DNA from: Iodobacter sp. BJB302 | GTDB lineage: Bacteria > Pseudomonadota > Gammaproteobacteria > Burkholderiales > Chitinibacteraceae | DNA length: 32,632 bases | NCBI RefSeq assembly: GCF_002735645.1 | Contig: NZ_PDZG01000053.1 | Coordinates: 1 to 32,632 of the forward strand | Reading direction: 5' to 3' | In this document: positions 1-6,672 of the stretch, in pieces | Layout of the letters: each line of letters opens with the position of its first letter | Numbering within the stretch: the first letter of the stretch is position 1 | The notes under the pieces: model-generated | Told to the model about the DNA's origin: nothing | Databases searched by the model: none | The model's input: only the letters and a program-made list of their open reading frames with translations | Position numbers and translations under genes: made by a program

Positions 1-31
1 AACAGGACGCAGTAATCCGCGGGTTGTGAAA

Positions 32-124
32 CGACGAACTAAGCATTTTGCAAGTAGAAAAGGCACGGAAATTCTTAATCAACGGCATAACTGGGGAATA
101 AAAATCATAAAGTGAACAGCATTG
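32..124 (+). repeat. Left arm of a 93-bp terminal inverted repeat
   Basis: This stretch is the exact reverse complement of 32540-32632, without a mismatch over 93 bp. The match ends after CATTG at 124, where the left side continues with G and the right side with C. The match may extend outward past 32, because the right copy runs into the end of the window. No open reading frame or transposase is associated with it. Confidence 0.95.
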
Positions 125-266
125 GGGGCAAGCCCTATTTATGACAATATACTACGCCATAATATTGATGAAACCTGCGTAAAATTGTCAGTTTAATGTA
201 TTAATTTATTAATTTATTGGGTTTTTTTATTACGAAGAAGTGAAACAGATAATATACAAAAAAAGC

Positions 267-305
267 TGTAGCACGGCTTAGCCGCAGGCGTAAGCCGCGA
301 TTTAG
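267..305. repeat. Palindromic repeat, CGGCTTA type
   Basis: CGGCTTA and TAAGCCG flank the core GCCGCAGGCG, giving a 7-bp stem. The core is the same one found in the repeat at 1268-1305, so this is a diverged member of that intergenic family. Confidence 0.65.
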
Positions 306-354
306 GCATGGCATGCTGAGACAATTAAGAGGTGATTTGTGATTGGAGCATCGC

Positions 355-388
355 TCAGCGCGGGTTGATAAAACTAACCCGCCCTACA
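355..388. repeat. Palindromic repeat, GCGGGTT/AACCCGC type
   Basis: The unit reads CAGCGCGGGTTGAT, then an A-rich loop, then AACCCGCCCTACA. GCGGGTT pairs with AACCCGC over 7 bp. Near-identical units occur at 658-691 and 1355-1387. Confidence 0.75.
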
Positions 389-402
389 GGATTTAGCTCA
401 TC

Positions 403-636
403 GCACGGGGCTTAAGAATCCCCTTGAAGCACGCCGAAGCGAGGAACAAGCGGGCGGGGTTTCGGCGAGGACTGTTTGAGCGAAGCGAGTTCCGCAGCCG
501 CCGCTCGATTGTCCGCAGTGAGGGGTTTCGTGCTGGCCGGGGCGGCCTTCTTTGCTTCCTTTCTTGGCCGTTCAAGAAAGGAAGGCCCCTGCGGGGGATT
601 CCCGCACCAAAATCAGCGTGCCGAAGGCACTAAAAA
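403..636 (+). repeat. Dispersed ~230-bp element, copy 1
   Basis: This is one of four related copies in the window (others at 2691, 10979 and 18833), all in the same orientation. Shared blocks are CCCCTTGAAGCACGCCG, GCGAGGAACAAGCGGG, a hairpin with arms CTTCCTTTCTTG and CAAGAAAGGAAG around GCCGTT, and a terminal hairpin GTGCC-GAA-GGCAC followed by TAAAAA. Apparent reading frames inside it recur only because the repeat recurs, so I do not call them genes. Confidence 0.9.
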
Positions 637-657
637 TAACTGTAAAAACGGCATGGC

Positions 658-691
658 TCAGCGCGGGTTGATAAACCCAACCCGCCCTACG
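658..691. repeat. Palindromic repeat overlapping the end of the 687-1244 gene
   Basis: It has the same GCGGGTT/AACCCGC unit as 355-388 and ends in GCCCTACGGG. The TAG stop codon of the minus-strand gene (687-689) lies inside this unit, so the repeat sets the C-terminus of that protein. Confidence 0.75.
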
Positions 692-1244
692 GGCTGAGAT
701 ATGATGCTTCATGAGGTGCTAAAACATCGGATCGTGTAATAGAGCAAAACACCCGATCGAACTCCGACAAAAGCCAACGTGCAGAGATGCTAACGTCTTC
801 GAGCGGGTCATTTACCAACAAATCACGGTTCACCATGTCCCAGCCACTTGGACTTCGGCTTGATACTACAGGAGTCTTCTTACCGGGCTTTTCCATTTTA
901 GCTGCTGGCATTCTTGCAATTGCAAGCGCCTGCTTTAAACCTTGCAAATCTAGAACAAGCCGCTGGCTGAAGCATGGTTTTGCTTGGTGCATTGTTCTGA
1001 CCACCTCGTATGCACCCAATAGCCACAACCACATAAGTGATTCCGCCCTCTCAACAGTTTTGCCATCTATGCACTTCGAAGCAAAGCCCTTGTCTAGGTT
1101 CTCGATAATCTCCTGAGCAAATGAGCAGAGGACGTTCACTCGACCTGAAAGAAAATATGAGAATGCTGTCAAGGGATCGTGCTCAAAAGACTGCTCTTCT
1201 GTGGGATCGATGAGGCATTTCTGAAATCGCTCGCAATACTTCAT
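687..1244 (-). CDS. Hypothetical protein, 185 aa
   Basis: I do not recognise this family. The chosen ATG at 1244 has GAGG seven bases upstream. The frame stays open farther upstream, but only through a palindromic repeat (1268-1305), so the longer version is unlikely. The protein looks soluble, with no signal peptide or membrane segment. It has a tryptophan-rich helix (about residues 70-80, MWLWLLGAYEVV), a basic proline-rich centre (RMPAAKMEKPGKKTP) and an acidic C-terminal half ending near VFCSITRSDVL. The last residues and the stop codon come from the repeat at 658-691. Repeats flank it on both sides and it shares no operon with the nitrate genes. Function unknown. It is probably a real gene, because it is long, uninterrupted and has a plausible ribosome binding site. 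Confidence 0.6.
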   Translation of the reverse strand: MKYCERFQKCLIDPTEEQSFEHDPLTAFSYFLSGRVNVLCSFAQEIIENLDKGFASKCIDGKTVERAESLMWLWLLGAYEVVRTMHQAKPCFSQRLVLDLQGLKQALAIARMPAAKMEKPGKKTPVVSSRSPSGWDMVNRDLLVNDPLEDVSISARWLLSEFDRVFCSITRSDVLAPHEASYLSP

Positions 1245-1267
1245 AAAGGGCCTCACAAGATATAGCC

Positions 1268-1305
1268 CTGTAGGGCGGGTTAGCCGCAGGCGTAACCCGC
1301 GATTC
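1268..1305. repeat. Palindromic repeat, inverted orientation
   Basis: The unit begins TGTAGGGCGGGTT, continues with the core AGCCGCAGGCG and closes with TAACCCGC. Its orientation is opposite to that of the units at 355, 658 and 1355. It lies just upstream of the start of the 687-1244 gene. Confidence 0.75.
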
Positions 1306-1354
1306 AATAAGCTGAGAGGTAATTAGCTTGCTGTTAGTTGTTGGCATTATCGCC

Positions 1355-1387
1355 CAGCGCGGGTTGATGAACCCAAGCCGCCCTACA
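1355..1387. repeat. Palindromic repeat, GCGGGTT type
   Basis: It reads CAGCGCGGGTTGATGA, then ACCCAAGCCGCCCTACA. It is almost identical to 658-691 apart from one change in the 3' arm (AAGCCGCC for AACCCGCC). It lies upstream of the small secreted-protein gene. Confidence 0.7.
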
Positions 1388-1466
1388 TAACTAACAAGCA
1401 ATGAAAACAACAAGTCAGTTAGTAACCATATATCATGTCGATAATATCCACCATAAAAAACTCAAT

Positions 1467-1823
1467 ATGCAAGATATGCGACGATTATTACTTGGCTGCC
1501 TGATACTGATAACGCTAAACACCCACGCAGGTGTAATAGAAAATACCTCGCGTGAAATCAGCCGAGGCATCACGGACGGTGCGGTACAAAGCACCACCAA
1601 GGCATTTGAGCAAATTCAAAAAGATAGCGAGCGAAGAGCCAAAGAATACGCGGCAGATAATAAACGTAAGCAGCGTTTAGCCAGCATCAGCGGCTGTGCG
1701 ACCAACGCTAAAAAAACCAGCTGCAAATGCTTTGATAAGCAGGGTGGAATTGAAAATATTCTGGATGAAAAACAGTGCATGGACGTAGTCAGCCGAGGCT
1801 TGGCCGCGATCAATGACTATTAA
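1467..1823 (+). CDS. Small secreted or periplasmic protein, 118 aa
   Basis: The N-terminus is a typical Sec signal peptide: positively charged MRR, a leucine-rich core (LLLGCLILITL), and likely cleavage after THA before GVIEN. The mature part has a charged, probably helical middle rich in Lys, Arg and Glu. A cysteine-containing tail follows (SGC, then SCKCF, then KQC), suggesting one or two disulfides in the periplasm. The start is either ATG 1467 or ATG 1476; neither has a strong ribosome binding site, and an ATG at 1401 would add a stretch unlike a signal peptide. I do not recognise the family. The C-x-C tail faintly resembles cysteine-bearing ends of some phage or pilus-assembly proteins, but that is weak. 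The gene converges on cobA with only four bases between the stop codons. Confidence 0.55.
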   Translation: MQDMRRLLLGCLILITLNTHAGVIENTSREISRGITDGAVQSTTKAFEQIQKDSERRAKEYAADNKRKQRLASISGCATNAKKTSCKCFDKQGGIENILDEKQCMDVVSRGLAAINDY

Positions 1824-1827
1824 ACCA

Positions 1828-2571
1828 TCACGCCGCAACAGCCTCATCCAACACCCTCTCCCTCGCCTCCCCAATCGCCTCTCCCACCAAAATAATCGCC
1901 GGACTGCCCATTTGCGCAGCCTGTGCATCTACCGCCAAATTCCCCAGATTACTGATTAAGCGGCGCTCAGCTGGGGTGCTGGCCCATTGGACTACGGCGG
2001 CGGGGGTGTTGGGGCTTAGGGTTTTGAGCAGGCCGGCGGTGACTTGGCCGATGCGGCTCATTCCCATATAGATCACGAGCGTGGTGCCGGTTTGGGCGAG
2101 TGCTTGCCAATTTGGCTCGCTATGGTCCTGCGCGTGGGCGGTTACAAAGGTGACGCCCTGGCAGTGTTCGCGGTGGGTGAGCGAGATACCGAGCGATGCG
2201 GCGGCGGCAAGGCCGGAGCTGATGCCGTTGATGATTTCAACGTGGACCCCAGCGGCTTGCAGAAAGCGGATTTCTTCCCCTGCGCGGCCAAACAGCAGCA
2301 CTTCTCCGCCTTTGACCCGCACCACCACCTTGCCTTGTAAGGCGTAGCGGCGCATCAGCCTTTGGATAAAATCTTGTGGCGTCGATTTACAGCCGCCTCG
2401 TTTCCCTACCCGAATCAGCTGTGCTTGCGGGGCAAGGCTGGCGATTTCTGGGTTGGCTAAATCATCGAGCAGCACCACATCGGCCAGCATCAGCGCTTTC
2501 ATGGCTTTGATAGTAAGCAAATCCAAATCCCCCGGCCCCGCCCCTAATAAAATCACTTTGCCTTGTTTCAT
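1828..2571 (-). CDS. cobA: Uroporphyrinogen-III C-methyltransferase (SUMT)
   Basis: This enzyme uses two SAM molecules to methylate uroporphyrinogen III to precorrin-2, the first step towards siroheme, the cofactor of the nitrite reductase encoded upstream. The 247-residue length is normal for a stand-alone SUMT. Family signatures are GAGPGD (10-15) for SAM binding, the RVGKRGG block, the VRVKGGE...FGRAGEE block (usually VRLKGGDPFVFGRGGEE, so somewhat diverged), NGISSGLAAAASLGISLTHR, and LVIYMGMSR. It is the last gene of the nitrate assimilation operon, downstream of the nitrate reductase. A dispersed repeat separates the two, so its translation does not depend on the previous gene. There is no CysG-type dehydrogenase/ferrochelatase domain, so precorrin-2 must be finished elsewhere. 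Naming it nirE would be equally defensible. Confidence 0.93.
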   Translation of the reverse strand: MKQGKVILLGAGPGDLDLLTIKAMKALMLADVVLLDDLANPEIASLAPQAQLIRVGKRGGCKSTPQDFIQRLMRRYALQGKVVVRVKGGEVLLFGRAGEEIRFLQAAGVHVEIINGISSGLAAAASLGISLTHREHCQGVTFVTAHAQDHSEPNWQALAQTGTTLVIYMGMSRIGQVTAGLLKTLSPNTPAAVVQWASTPAERRLISNLGNLAVDAQAAQMGSPAIILVGEAIGEARERVLDEAVAA

Positions 2572-2690
2572 GGTTGGTTTTCCAAGATTTGAGTAAGAGG
2601 TTTTGTAGGGCTAGTAAAAACCCCATATGCACTAAGTAGTTTGCTTCTTCTTCAGCAAACAACGAAAAAAATATAATGACTTCGCTCTCG

Positions 2691-2924
2691 GCACGGGGCT
2701 TAAAAATCCCCTTGAAGCACGCCGAAGCGAGGAACAAGCGGGCGGGGTTTCGGCGAGGACTGTCTGAGCGAAGCGAGTTCCGCAGCCGCCGCTCGATTGT
2801 CCGCAGATGAGGGGCCTTCGTGCTGGTCGGGGCGGCCTTCTTTGGCTTCGTTTCTTGGCCGCGCAAGAAAGGAAGGTCCAGCGGGACGCCCGCACCTAAA
2901 TCAACGTGCCGAAGGCACTAAAAA
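2691..2924 (+). repeat. Dispersed ~230-bp element, copy 2
   Basis: Copy 2 of the element described at 403. Its main hairpin has the loop GCCGCG, and the terminal hairpin is GTGCC-GAA-GGCAC. Similarity to copy 3 extends about 85 bp upstream (from about 2601), through a hairpin whose GTTTGCT/AGCAAAC arms are conserved while the loop differs. It lies in the gap between the nitrate reductase and cobA genes, so it is probably transcribed antisense to the orientation given here. Confidence 0.9.
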
Positions 2925-2959
2925 GGTCTTTTTGACCCTCCTTAGTTAGGAGTCAAAGC

Positions 2960-2999
2960 ATGTTGGGTTACGCGATAAAGCTGCTAACCCAACCTACAT
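2960..2999. repeat. Palindromic repeat, TTGGGTTA type
   Basis: TTGGGTTA and TAACCCAA form an imperfect stem around CGCGATAAAGCTGC. It ends in CCTACA, like the other palindromic units. It lies just downstream of the nitrate reductase stop codon and could act as a transcript-end or processing hairpin. Confidence 0.6.
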
Positions 3000-3055
3000 T
3001 CAAGTGAAACTCCGTGGTTCAAAATTTGGGTTTTCCCTTTCCCCTTTCCACAACC

Positions 3056-5740
3056 TCACGCCTTAATCACCTGATTACACATCCTGCTTAACTCCGGTAC
3101 GCAGGAGCCGCATACGCTGCCGCAGCCTAGTTTGGCTTTTAGGCTGGCGACATCCGCCCCTAGCGCCACTTCCGCGCGGATGGCGGATTCGCGCACGTTG
3201 ATGCAGTTGCAGATCACGGGGTCACGCGGAGTATTGCTGAGTTTTTTTGGCGAGAAAGCATTAAGCCGCGGGCCTTGCCATGGGTTGCCTGCGATCAGTT
3301 GCTCGAGCAGCGCTTCGCCGCCTTGGGTGTCGCCCGCCAGCACAAAGCCGGTGAGTTGATCGTCTTGCCAGCCGACGCGTTTAAGCAGGCCGCGGCGGGC
3401 GTCGTGGTATTCGAGTACGTCGTGATTGGGGTAAAGATCGAGCGCGGCGAAGAGCTTTTCTAAGAGGCCTTCGGGCAGCATTTTGGCGGCGGCGCGTAAT
3501 ACTAAAACCGGCTCGTCGCGGCCTTGCAGGCTGATGCTGGCGTAGCTGCAGGATTTTAATAAGGGCTGCACGGCGGCGTGCAGCGCTAATACATCGCCTT
3601 TGCGGGCGGCTAATAATGCCCATGGCAGCTCGACTTTTTCGATGCGCACGGCGGCGTGTTTTAGCTCGGGCTGAAACGATTTATCATCGGTGGCGCTGCT
3701 GGCGATTTCATTGCTGCCGCTGCTATTTAAAAACTGCCCGCTCCAGTGCATGGCGGTAAAAACGCAGCCCGATACCAGATCGGCAGACAGCGCCAATGGC
3801 AAAATCAGGCTGCCGCGACGGCTCGAAACGCGCAGTAAATCACCCGATTTTAAGTTGCGCCGCTCGGCATCAACGGGGTTCATATCCAGGCTAGGCTCGG
3901 AGCTATGCGCAAAGAGCTGCGGCAGGCGGCCAGTGCGGCTCATGCCGTGCCATTGATCGCGCAGGCGGCCAGTCAGCAGATGAAAAGGAAAACGTGAATT
4001 GGTCGGCTCGGCCACCGGCAGATAATCCACCGCTATAAATTTGGCACGGCCAGAGTCGGTAGCAAACAGGCCGTTTGAATAGCGCCGCGCCTGCCCGCTG
4101 CTTGCGTCCTTGGGGTAAGGCCATTGCTGCGGGGATGCTTCCAGCAGCGCATAGCTTAGGCCGCCAATATCCAGATCGCGCCCTACCGTTAGCGCGCGGT
4201 GCTCGTTAAAAATGGCTTCGGGGCTATCAAAAAAGAAGAGGCCGGGGTGCTCTGGTTTTAAGCGCGCACCCATTCTTTGCGCCACTTGCAGGGCAATCCA
4301 GCTATCTGATTTGGCCTCACCCAGTGGCGGCACCGCAGCCCGAACGCGGGAGATGCGCCGCTCAGAGTTAGTCACCGTACCTTCTTTTTCGCCCCAGCTG
4401 CTGGCGGGTAGCAGCACATCGGCAAAGGCAGTGGTGTCAGTGTGGGCAAAGGCATCTTGCACCACCACAAACTCGGCCATTTCCAGCGCCTGACGCACAT
4501 TGGGCAAATCTGGCAGGGAATGCGCGGGATTGGTACAGACAATCCACACCGCCTTGATCTGCCCCGATTTAATCGCATCAAACATCGCCACCGCAGGCAG
4601 GCCCGGCTTGCCTGATACAGCGTCCACGCCCCAAAATTGCGCCACTTCGGCACGGTGCTGCGGGTTAGCAATATCGCGGTGCGCAGCCAGCATGGTGGCC
4701 ATGCCGCCCACTTCGCGCCCGCCCATGGCATTGGGCTGGCCAGTCAGCGAAAACGGCCCACTGCCAGGCTTGCCAATTTGCCCCGTCGCCAAGTGCAGAT
4801 TAATCAGCGCCAAGTTTTTATCTGTGCCGTGGCTAGATTGATTCAGCCCCATGCAATACAAAGACAGCGCAGCAGGCGAGCGGCCAAACCATTCTGCCGC
4901 TTGCAGTAAATCGGCCTCTAGCACGCCGCATAGCTCGGCAACCATCTTGGGCGTGTACTGCCGCACCCGCGCTTTTAGCTCGGCAAAACCCTCGGTATGC
5001 GCGGCAATAAAGGCGGCATCCGCCAAGCCTTCCCACAAAATATGGTGCAGCATGCCGTGAAACAGCGCCACATCGGTGCCGGGCTGAATCTGCAAATGCA
5101 AATCGGCCATGGCGGCGGTATCGGTACGGCGCGGGTCGATCACTATCCATTTAATATCTGGATTAGCCGCCTTGGCCGCCTCCAAACGGCGAAACAACAC
5201 CGGATGTGCATAGGCCATATTGCTGCCTGCGAATAGCAGCGTTTGCGCTAATTCTAGGTCCTCATAGCAAGTTGGCGGGCCATCCGCGCCCAAGGCCATT
5301 TTGTAAGCCGTGACCGCGCTCGACATACAGAGCCGCGAATTGGTATCGATATTGTTGGTGCCAATCAGGCCCTTAGCCAGCTTATTAAACACATAGTAAT
5401 CTTCGGTCAGCAGCTGGCCAGAGACATAAAACGCCACCGAATCCGGCCCGTGCTCTTCAATAATCCCCGCAAACCGATCCGCCACCGCATCCAGCGCGGT
5501 ATCCCAATCTACCCGCTGCCGGGCGGTCGAGCGGCTAGTGCGCAGCTCTGGATACATCGCCCGCCCAGTGGCGCTTTGCACGCTTTTGGCCAAAGACAAA
5601 CCCTTAGTGCAAAGGCGGCCCCAGTTGGCAGGATGGGCCGGATCGCCACTCACCCCAACAATCTGCTCGCCCTCACTCTCGATCAACACCCCGCAGCCCA
5701 CACCGCAGTAGCAACAGGTAGAACGGGTTATGGTGGTCAT
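3056..5740 (-). CDS. nasC: Assimilatory nitrate reductase, large molybdenum subunit
   Basis: Cytoplasmic enzyme that reduces nitrate to nitrite with a bis-MGD molybdenum centre. The 894-residue protein begins with a [4Fe-4S] motif at Cys9, Cys12, Cys16 and Cys44, with no twin-arginine signal, as expected for an assimilatory enzyme. The molybdopterin oxidoreductase core follows (SRLCMSSAV, GSNMAYAHPV, IDPRRTDTA, TGQPNAMGGREVGG) with the dinucleotide-binding domain (HLLTGRLRDQWHG, then MNPVDA). The C-terminus carries a BFD-like [2Fe-2S] domain with Cys844, Cys846, Cys877 and Cys880, as in the Klebsiella NasA type. This domain probably takes electrons from a separate reductase, and no such reductase gene is seen here. 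It is the fourth gene of the operon and takes substrate from the porter. The family is called nasC, nasA or narB in different species. Confidence 0.95.
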   Translation of the reverse strand: MTTITRSTCCYCGVGCGVLIESEGEQIVGVSGDPAHPANWGRLCTKGLSLAKSVQSATGRAMYPELRTSRSTARQRVDWDTALDAVADRFAGIIEEHGPDSVAFYVSGQLLTEDYYVFNKLAKGLIGTNNIDTNSRLCMSSAVTAYKMALGADGPPTCYEDLELAQTLLFAGSNMAYAHPVLFRRLEAAKAANPDIKWIVIDPRRTDTAAMADLHLQIQPGTDVALFHGMLHHILWEGLADAAFIAAHTEGFAELKARVRQYTPKMVAELCGVLEADLLQAAEWFGRSPAALSLYCMGLNQSSHGTDKNLALINLHLATGQIGKPGSGPFSLTGQPNAMGGREVGGMATMLAAHRDIANPQHRAEVAQFWGVDAVSGKPGLPAVAMFDAIKSGQIKAVWIVCTNPAHSLPDLPNVRQALEMAEFVVVQDAFAHTDTTAFADVLLPASSWGEKEGTVTNSERRISRVRAAVPPLGEAKSDSWIALQVAQRMGARLKPEHPGLFFFDSPEAIFNEHRALTVGRDLDIGGLSYALLEASPQQWPYPKDASSGQARRYSNGLFATDSGRAKFIAVDYLPVAEPTNSRFPFHLLTGRLRDQWHGMSRTGRLPQLFAHSSEPSLDMNPVDAERRNLKSGDLLRVSSRRGSLILPLALSADLVSGCVFTAMHWSGQFLNSSGSNEIASSATDDKSFQPELKHAAVRIEKVELPWALLAARKGDVLALHAAVQPLLKSCSYASISLQGRDEPVLVLRAAAKMLPEGLLEKLFAALDLYPNHDVLEYHDARRGLLKRVGWQDDQLTGFVLAGDTQGGEALLEQLIAGNPWQGPRLNAFSPKKLSNTPRDPVICNCINVRESAIRAEVALGADVASLKAKLGCGSVCGSCVPELSRMCNQVIKA

Positions 5741-5783
5741 GGTTTTTCTCTTTCAAAGTGGCAAATTTCACGCTATTTAAATA

Positions 5784-5990
5784 AAACCCAAATCCTGAAC
5801 CACGGAGAACACAGAGGGCACGGAGTTTCACGGAGAAAACCAAGAGAAATGGCCGGTTTTTCCGTGCCTTTGGTGTTTTTTATGGGCAGCGACCTTGTTT
5901 TTAACTCGCCTGAGTAATTACCCAGATTCTTAGGTTTTCTCCGTGCACCTCCGTGTTCTCTGTGCCCTCCGTGGTTTAAGAAGTGGGTTT
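5784..5990. repeat. MITE-like inverted repeat A (CACGGAG family)
   Basis: Two 58-bp arms, 5784-5841 and 5933-5990, are near-perfect reverse complements. Both carry AAACCCA, ACCACGGAG, ACACAG and CACGGAGAAAACC. The roughly 90-bp centre is unrelated to that of the other copies. There is no reading frame. It fills the gap between the nirD and nitrate reductase genes. Confidence 0.9.
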
Positions 5991-5999
5991 ACATAAAAT

Positions 6000-6323
6000 C
6001 TACAAACTCAAAAATACTTCACCTTCGACAACTTTTACGGGGAAGCGCCTGGCGCAGCCTTCGTCGGGGGCGCGGGCCTCGCCAGTGGCGAGGTCGATAT
6101 TCCAGCTGTGCAAAGGACAAGTCACCGATTCGCCGTGCACAATGCCCTGCGACAAAGGCCCGCCCTTGTGTGGGCAATGATCCAGCAGCGCAAACACCAC
6201 ATCCGCAGCGGAGCGAAACACCGCTACATTGCCCGCATCCCGCTGCACCACACGGCTGCCCAGCTTGGGGATATCGCTCACTTGGCAAATACTCACCCAA
6301 GGTTGATTGGCTTTCATATTCAT
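6000..6323 (-). CDS. nirD: Nitrite reductase small subunit, Rieske-type
   Basis: Partner of the large NADH-dependent nitrite reductase subunit in the cytoplasm. The 107 residues form one Rieske-like domain. The cluster ligands are intact: Cys50 and His52 (C-P-H) and Cys69 and His72 (C-P-L-H). The E. coli NirD, as I recall it, has lost these residues, so this protein probably still binds a [2Fe-2S] cluster. The start at 6323 is supported by AAGGA seven bases upstream; a second ATG two codons later is possible. It lies between nirB and the nitrate reductase in the same direction, with an inverted-repeat element on each side. Confidence 0.92.
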   Translation of the reverse strand: MNMKANQPWVSICQVSDIPKLGSRVVQRDAGNVAVFRSAADVVFALLDHCPHKGGPLSQGIVHGESVTCPLHSWNIDLATGEARAPDEGCARRFPVKVVEGEVFLSL

Positions 6324-6370
6324 TGCTTTGTCCTTAAAAAACGGATGCGGGAACTACTCTGCTAAGTACA

Positions 6371-6663
6371 AAACCCAAATCTTGAAACACGGAGGGCACA
6401 GAGAACACGGAGTTTCACGGAGAAAACCAAGTGCTAAAAAATCAGTAAGTACCCAGAGAAATTTTTAATAGAATCACGCCTTAGAAGGTGCTTGTTATGT
6501 AATCAAAACCGTCATCCCCGAGTGTCTTTATCGGGGATCCAGTAGAGCCGCTGGATTCCCGACAAAAGCACTCGGGAATGGCGCATTTTTTCAACCAAAC
6601 ACTCTGCTTTACTCCGTGAAACTCTGTGTCCTCCGTGTTCTCCGTGGTTAAAGATTTGGGTTT
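6371..6663. repeat. MITE-like inverted repeat B (CACGGAG family) with an insertion
   Basis: The left arm (6371-6428) matches the left arms of elements A and C. The right arm (6611-6663) lacks the innermost bases. The centre is longer than in A and C because it contains a second palindromic repeat (6510-6583). It lies between nirB and nirD. Confidence 0.88.
6510..6583. repeat. Nested palindromic repeat (TCCCCGAG...GGGATCCAG type)
   Basis: Two arms of about 30 bp, CATCCCCGAGTG...GGGGATCCAG and CTGGATTCCCG...CTCGGGAATG, are reverse complements with a few mismatches, separated by TAGAGCCG. It looks like the widespread intergenic repeat that contains GTCATTCCCG and GGGAATCCAG. It sits inside element B. 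Confidence 0.75.
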
Positions 6664-6672
6664 ACTATTTAT

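Larger units (their letters stand above)
125..402. other. AT-rich non-coding stretch
   Basis: No convincing gene is seen here. The left part is AT-rich, with short tandem ATTAATTT units near 197-220 followed by a T-run. The right part holds two palindromic repeats that are listed separately. Confidence 0.6.

Noticed and set aside
393-633. Short reading frames on both strands inside dispersed element copy 1
   Set aside because: They recur in each copy of the repeat with different lengths and no ribosome binding site. They reflect the GC-rich repeat, not genes.
787-1116. Plus-strand frame opposite the hypothetical gene
   Set aside because: It is antisense to a longer frame with a ribosome binding site, and its composition is that of a shadow.
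2462-2895. Two minus-strand frames across element copy 2 and the cobA start
   Set aside because: One overlaps cobA in another frame and both derive from the repeat. The repeat arms explain the shared residues with other copies.
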